In this document: in pieces, positions 6,587 through 9,372 of the stretch
How the letters are laid out: every line of letters begins with the position of its first letter
Numbering within the stretch: position 1 is the stretch's first letter
DNA from: Promethearchaeota archaeon
GTDB lineage: Archaea > Asgardarchaeota > Lokiarchaeia > Sigynarchaeales > MK-D1
Direction: 5' to 3'
Length of the DNA: 9,372 nucleotides
NCBI GenBank assembly: GCA_016839385.1
Contig: JAEOUK010000141.1
Location: 1-9,372 of the forward strand
Notes under the pieces: model-generated
Database searches by the model: none
What the model saw: only the letters and a program-made list of their open reading frames with translations
Told to the model about the DNA's origin: nothing
Made by a program: the position numbers and the translations under genes

Positions 6587-7887
6587 GCTTCAATTATATT
6601 GCTGATATACATTTTATAGTCTTTTTCAATAAGCAACCCGGCTTTGTCAGCTTCAAACTTATAAGAAGGTAATAATAATGAAAGTTCTTTTTTAACTTGA
6701 TCTTTTTCATACCAAAGTCGTAATAATTTTTTAGTTAATATTTGAGGATATACTTCATTTATATCTATTACCCAATGTCGAAAACCTAAATCATGCATCA
6801 TGCCTTGAGTTTTATACAAGTATGAAATTGCTAAAGATGGGACCATTTGCGTCAACGCAAAGATATTAGAATGCATTCGTGTTCCTAAAAATATATCAAG
6901 CATTCCATAGGCAGAAAATAGGATTTGAGGGGAAAGTACTGGTTTGGCTAATAATGTATTTTGTCCTTGAGCGATGATACCTGAATGAATTTTTTTTGCT
7001 ACTGGCATATCATCAACGATATAACTCGATCCAGTTACTTGTGAAAATATAATGGCAATTCCCCCAGTTTTTTCAAGAAAAATACTAACTGCATTGATTA
7101 TCGATTCTTCATATCTTTTTTGATAATAAAAATGTTGGTTTTGTATTGACCAATCAATTGCTGTTACACCGATTATTGGATAATGTTTTGAAAAATCTAC
7201 ACCCTGATTCTCTAGCCAATTTACGGCACTTTCAGCATCAGGTTCCACCATAGCAAAACATAGATCAGGTATCTGTATGGTCTTCTCATTATGAACCCTT
7301 ATATTTTTTAAAAAGTTAGCGGATTCCGAATCTCGAATCATTGTTACCCTTGATCTATTGACAATCCACCTGATAAAGATCCTTTCCCAATTTCTTCTAA
7401 ATGGACCAATTGATTGGGGAAAAAGATATGTAGGTTTTCCTAGGAAAATTGCAAATGCCAAGGTATAGAAAGAAATTAAAAATTGTATGCCAATTTTTCC
7501 TGAACTGTATAATGGATTTCCTGCAACACTAGCAACAATGTCTGCATCTATATAACCAGATAAAAGATTTTTTTGTTTTTCTGATAATAAGAAAAAGGAG
7601 ATTTTTTTCGTCTTTCTATAAATAAAAGCAGAAAGAAAACTGCTAAAGAGTAACCATACGGTGGGAAAAATATTCCAATTATGATTAGAGATTCCCCATT
7701 CTTCTTTGCATAGATTTGAAAATGAAGCTAAGACACATTCCTGATTGTCATAACTATTAGGATCATTCATCGCGATTCTTATTGTACATTTAGGAAAATG
7801 ATGTCGTAACTGTCGAATAATTATTTGAATTAATGCAGAATCGCCGATATTATTTGATGAATGATAATTAACAAGTAGAATTTTCAT
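6583..7887 (-). CDS. Polysaccharide pyruvyl transferase family protein (WcaK/CsaB-like)
   Basis: The 434-residue product matches the polysaccharide pyruvyl transferase family, whose members add a pyruvate ketal from phosphoenolpyruvate to a sugar, giving it negative charge. Seen in order: MKILLVNYHSSNNIGDSAL (1-19) with the N-x-GD-x-A motif, a possible membrane-near hydrophobic stretch (75-90), LFPQSIGPF (155-163), MIRDSESANFL (183-193) with Arg-Asp, an Asp at 208, and GTRMHSNIFAL (335-345), the G-x-R-x-H motif that is the family hallmark, followed by P-x-x-x-I-S-Y. The ATG at 7887 has no clear Shine-Dalgarno sequence; it follows the flippase stop by 50 nt. Some members of this family act as sialyl- or other transferases or are uncharacterised, so pyruvylation is likely but not proved. 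Confidence 0.88.
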   Translation of the reverse strand: MKILLVNYHSSNNIGDSALIQIIIRQLRHHFPKCTIRIAMNDPNSYDNQECVLASFSNLCKEEWGISNHNWNIFPTVWLLFSSFLSAFIYRKTKKISFFLLSEKQKNLLSGYIDADIVASVAGNPLYSSGKIGIQFLISFYTLAFAIFLGKPTYLFPQSIGPFRRNWERIFIRWIVNRSRVTMIRDSESANFLKNIRVHNEKTIQIPDLCFAMVEPDAESAVNWLENQGVDFSKHYPIIGVTAIDWSIQNQHFYYQKRYEESIINAVSIFLEKTGGIAIIFSQVTGSSYIVDDMPVAKKIHSGIIAQGQNTLLAKPVLSPQILFSAYGMLDIFLGTRMHSNIFALTQMVPSLAISYLYKTQGMMHDLGFRHWVIDINEVYPQILTKKLLRLWYEKDQVKKELSLLLPSYKFEADKAGLLIEKDYKMYISNIIEA

Positions 7888-7937
7888 GAGTTGTTAAGAT
7901 TTTTGAATATTTAGATTATATTTCAAAATGATTTTCG

Positions 7938-9194
7938 TTATGAAGAAAATTGATTAGCAATATTCAATTTTTTCCTTTTTTTTTCAACTAGCCATAAATA
8001 GCCCAATAATAGAATAGTTTCACTTGCTACATAAGTCCAGGCAACACCAACAATCCCAAGTTTAACAATTATCAGTAAATTTATTAAAATGTTGGCGATA
8101 GCTACAATGGTTTGAATGATTACTCTTCGAGTTTGCCAATCAAAAGCTATTAAAGAAGAAGCTAATGTGTAACTGCCAGCTTTTAACATAACTATTGGAA
8201 TTAATATGTTGAATATTGAAACGGACAAATAAAAATCTTTACCAAATATCTGAGGTATCAGAAATTCTCCTAGAAGTCCTGAAAATAACCATATTAAAGC
8301 ACCAATGAATGTTAATAAATATAATGAATTTCTAGTAATTCTAAGAAATTCTTCTTTATCCTTCTTCCAATAATGACTTAATAAAGGCAAAATAACACCA
8401 TTAATGGATCGAGGTATTGAAAACAAGTAACCTAGAATTTTCGAGATTGGACCATAAATGCCCACCATATCATTGCCCAAGACTACTGCAATAATGGTAA
8501 TATCTGCCTGGCCATAAACAGTATAAAGAATTGAAGATGATGCATACGAGAAAGAATTTTTTAACATGCTCAAAAGTACACTCTTACTATAAGAGAGTTT
8601 AATTTTTCTCATGATCCAAGGTAATGATATTAATATACATATAAGGTAAACAAACAATCTTGATAATATATAAATGAAAGGATCAGAATAATTATTAGAG
8701 TATAAAAATATGGTGAAGATTACCAATAATAATCCAGAATTTATTGAAAAAAATGCAGTAAGTTTGTTATTTAAAGTAACTTTAAAATAAATTAACAGTG
8801 TAAAAAAAATATTTTCAAACCAAAATGAAATAGATGCAATTCTTAACAAGAAAGGAGGGTAAGTCGAATCATTCAGCAATAATGAAATCAATTCAATAAT
8901 AATGAACCAGGGTATAAATAATAATGTCTTCAATAAAATGTTACTACCAATTAATTCACCAATAGAAACATCCAGCCTGGCTCCCTCTCGAAGAATCCAA
9001 TTATTCAACCCAAGATCGAAAATAAATGCAGTTAATCGAATAAGAGAAAAACATGCAATATACTGCCCAATTTTTTCAACCCCTAAAGCACGAGTAGTAA
9101 GAATTATTGCGATAACAGATAAAAATTGAGAAAGCAAATCACCTGATGTCAGGGAAATAACATTTGAGATAATGTTGGATCTTGAAGTTTTCAA
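7938..9194 (-). CDS. Wzx-like polysaccharide/lipid-linked oligosaccharide flippase
   Basis: This 418-residue, very hydrophobic protein has about 12 predicted membrane segments (roughly 10-34, 41-60, 80-107, 114-140, 147-168, 173-195, 212-240, 245-265, 290-315, 322-345, 356-376, 380-400). The N-terminal SNVISLTSGDLLSQFLSVIAII, the LGVEKIGQY turn and the DLGLNNW segment are typical of the Wzx/RfbX branch of the MOP exporter superfamily, which moves lipid-linked glycan units across the inner membrane. It is a little shorter than many members but looks complete. The start codon is TTG at 9194: a stop (TAA) lies four codons further upstream, no ATG intervenes, and no Shine-Dalgarno sequence is seen. 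It is the first gene of the three-gene leftward unit. The substrate is presumably the glycan built by the neighbouring enzymes. Confidence 0.88.
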   Translation of the reverse strand: MKTSRSNIISNVISLTSGDLLSQFLSVIAIILTTRALGVEKIGQYIACFSLIRLTAFIFDLGLNNWILREGARLDVSIGELIGSNILLKTLLFIPWFIIIELISLLLNDSTYPPFLLRIASISFWFENIFFTLLIYFKVTLNNKLTAFFSINSGLLLVIFTIFLYSNNYSDPFIYILSRLFVYLICILISLPWIMRKIKLSYSKSVLLSMLKNSFSYASSSILYTVYGQADITIIAVVLGNDMVGIYGPISKILGYLFSIPRSINGVILPLLSHYWKKDKEEFLRITRNSLYLLTFIGALIWLFSGLLGEFLIPQIFGKDFYLSVSIFNILIPIVMLKAGSYTLASSLIAFDWQTRRVIIQTIVAIANILINLLIIVKLGIVGVAWTYVASETILLLGYLWLVEKKRKKLNIANQFSS

Positions 9195-9297
9195 TATAAT
9201 TACGTGTTATTATGATGACAATTAAAATGTTTTAATTAGTTCTTTCTACAGACCTAATAAATAATAAATTTAAGAACGAAAATTATTCTTTGAATTT
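9195..9297. promoter_or_regulatory. Divergent intergenic region between flippase and sulfotransferase-like gene
   Basis: This 103-nt A/T-rich gap separates the leftward flippase from the rightward gene that starts at 9298, so it should carry promoters for one or both directions. I find no convincing -35/-10 pair at a position compatible with either start, and no operator-like palindrome. The call rests on gene orientation alone. Confidence 0.35.
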
Positions 9298-9372
9298 ATG
9301 TCCAAAAATAGTATAAAAATTCTTCAAAATGGAGTCCCAAGAAGTGGGAATCTCTGGATATACAATATTATA
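9298..9372 (+). CDS. Start of a second sulfotransferase-like gene, 3' partial
   Basis: An ATG at 9298 opens a frame that stays open to the window edge (25 codons). It encodes MSKNSIKILQNGVPRSGN then LWIYNII. The segment ILQNGVPRSGNLWIYNI closely resembles the 5'-phosphosulfate-binding strand-loop-helix of PAPS sulfotransferases (G-x-P-[KR]-S-G-[TN]-x-W), at the expected distance from the N-terminus. Arg takes the place of the usual Lys in the loop. It is a different type from the sulfotransferase at 3900-4844, whose loop reads GTTKAGTTSL. No clear Shine-Dalgarno sequence precedes the ATG. Only the first motif is visible, so the family call is provisional; a nucleotide-binding P-loop of another kind is the main alternative. 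Confidence 0.6.
   Translation, partial: MSKNSIKILQNGVPRSGNLWIYNII

Noticed and set aside
8902..9129. A 75-codon + strand open frame inside the flippase gene
   Set aside because: It is antisense to a well-supported membrane protein, lacks a ribosome site and shows no recognisable motif.
9193..9221. TTGTCA - 17 nt - TATATT on the - strand as a flippase promoter
   Set aside because: The spacing is ideal but the -10 box would overlap the TTG start codon at 9194, so the transcript would begin inside the gene. It works only if the real start is further downstream, which would cut into the first membrane segment.

Overview
The window carries a cell-surface polysaccharide locus in a bacterium, next to two probable extracellular beta-rich proteins. 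Several traits suggest Chloroflexota, possibly Anaerolineae-like: a Kelch protein ending in an FPIVR-type tail, a secreted protein of four degenerate beta-sandwich-like repeats, and a small lipoprotein with a carboxypeptidase-regulatory-like fold. That placement rests on recalled resemblance, not a search, so confidence is low to moderate. No rRNA, tRNA, CRISPR array, insertion sequence or origin was recognised.

Left part (1-2520, + strand). A Kelch-repeat gene enters from the left edge. Its first two thirds are GC- and G-rich; near base 580 it becomes AT-rich without losing frame, and nearly everything to the right is AT-rich. Next comes a secreted protein with a signal peptide and four repeats, preceded by a good Shine-Dalgarno sequence and followed by a strong rho-independent terminator at 2474-2513.

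Middle part (2521-5409, + strand). After an AT-rich intergenic stretch, four closely packed genes run in one direction: a lipoprotein, a TylF/MycF-type O-methyltransferase, a PAPS-dependent sulfotransferase and a second class I SAM methyltransferase. Gaps are 30 and 14 nt, and the last pair overlaps by 29 nt, so they are probably co-transcribed.

Right part (5426-9194, - strand). Three genes read toward the middle operon: a Wzx-like flippase, a polysaccharide pyruvyl transferase-like protein and a GT4 glycosyltransferase. The last two overlap by 4 nt. Beyond the flippase, a divergent + strand gene begins at 9298 and runs off the window; its 25 visible codons look like the phosphate-binding loop of a second sulfotransferase.

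Taken together, the genes fit assembly (GT4), decoration (pyruvylation, sulfation, O-methylation) and membrane export (flippase) of an acidic glycan. The actual sugars, acceptors and repeat unit cannot be read from the sequence. I found no clearly new system. The points most worth checking are the compositional break inside the Kelch gene, the four-repeat secreted protein and the set of anionic modifications.
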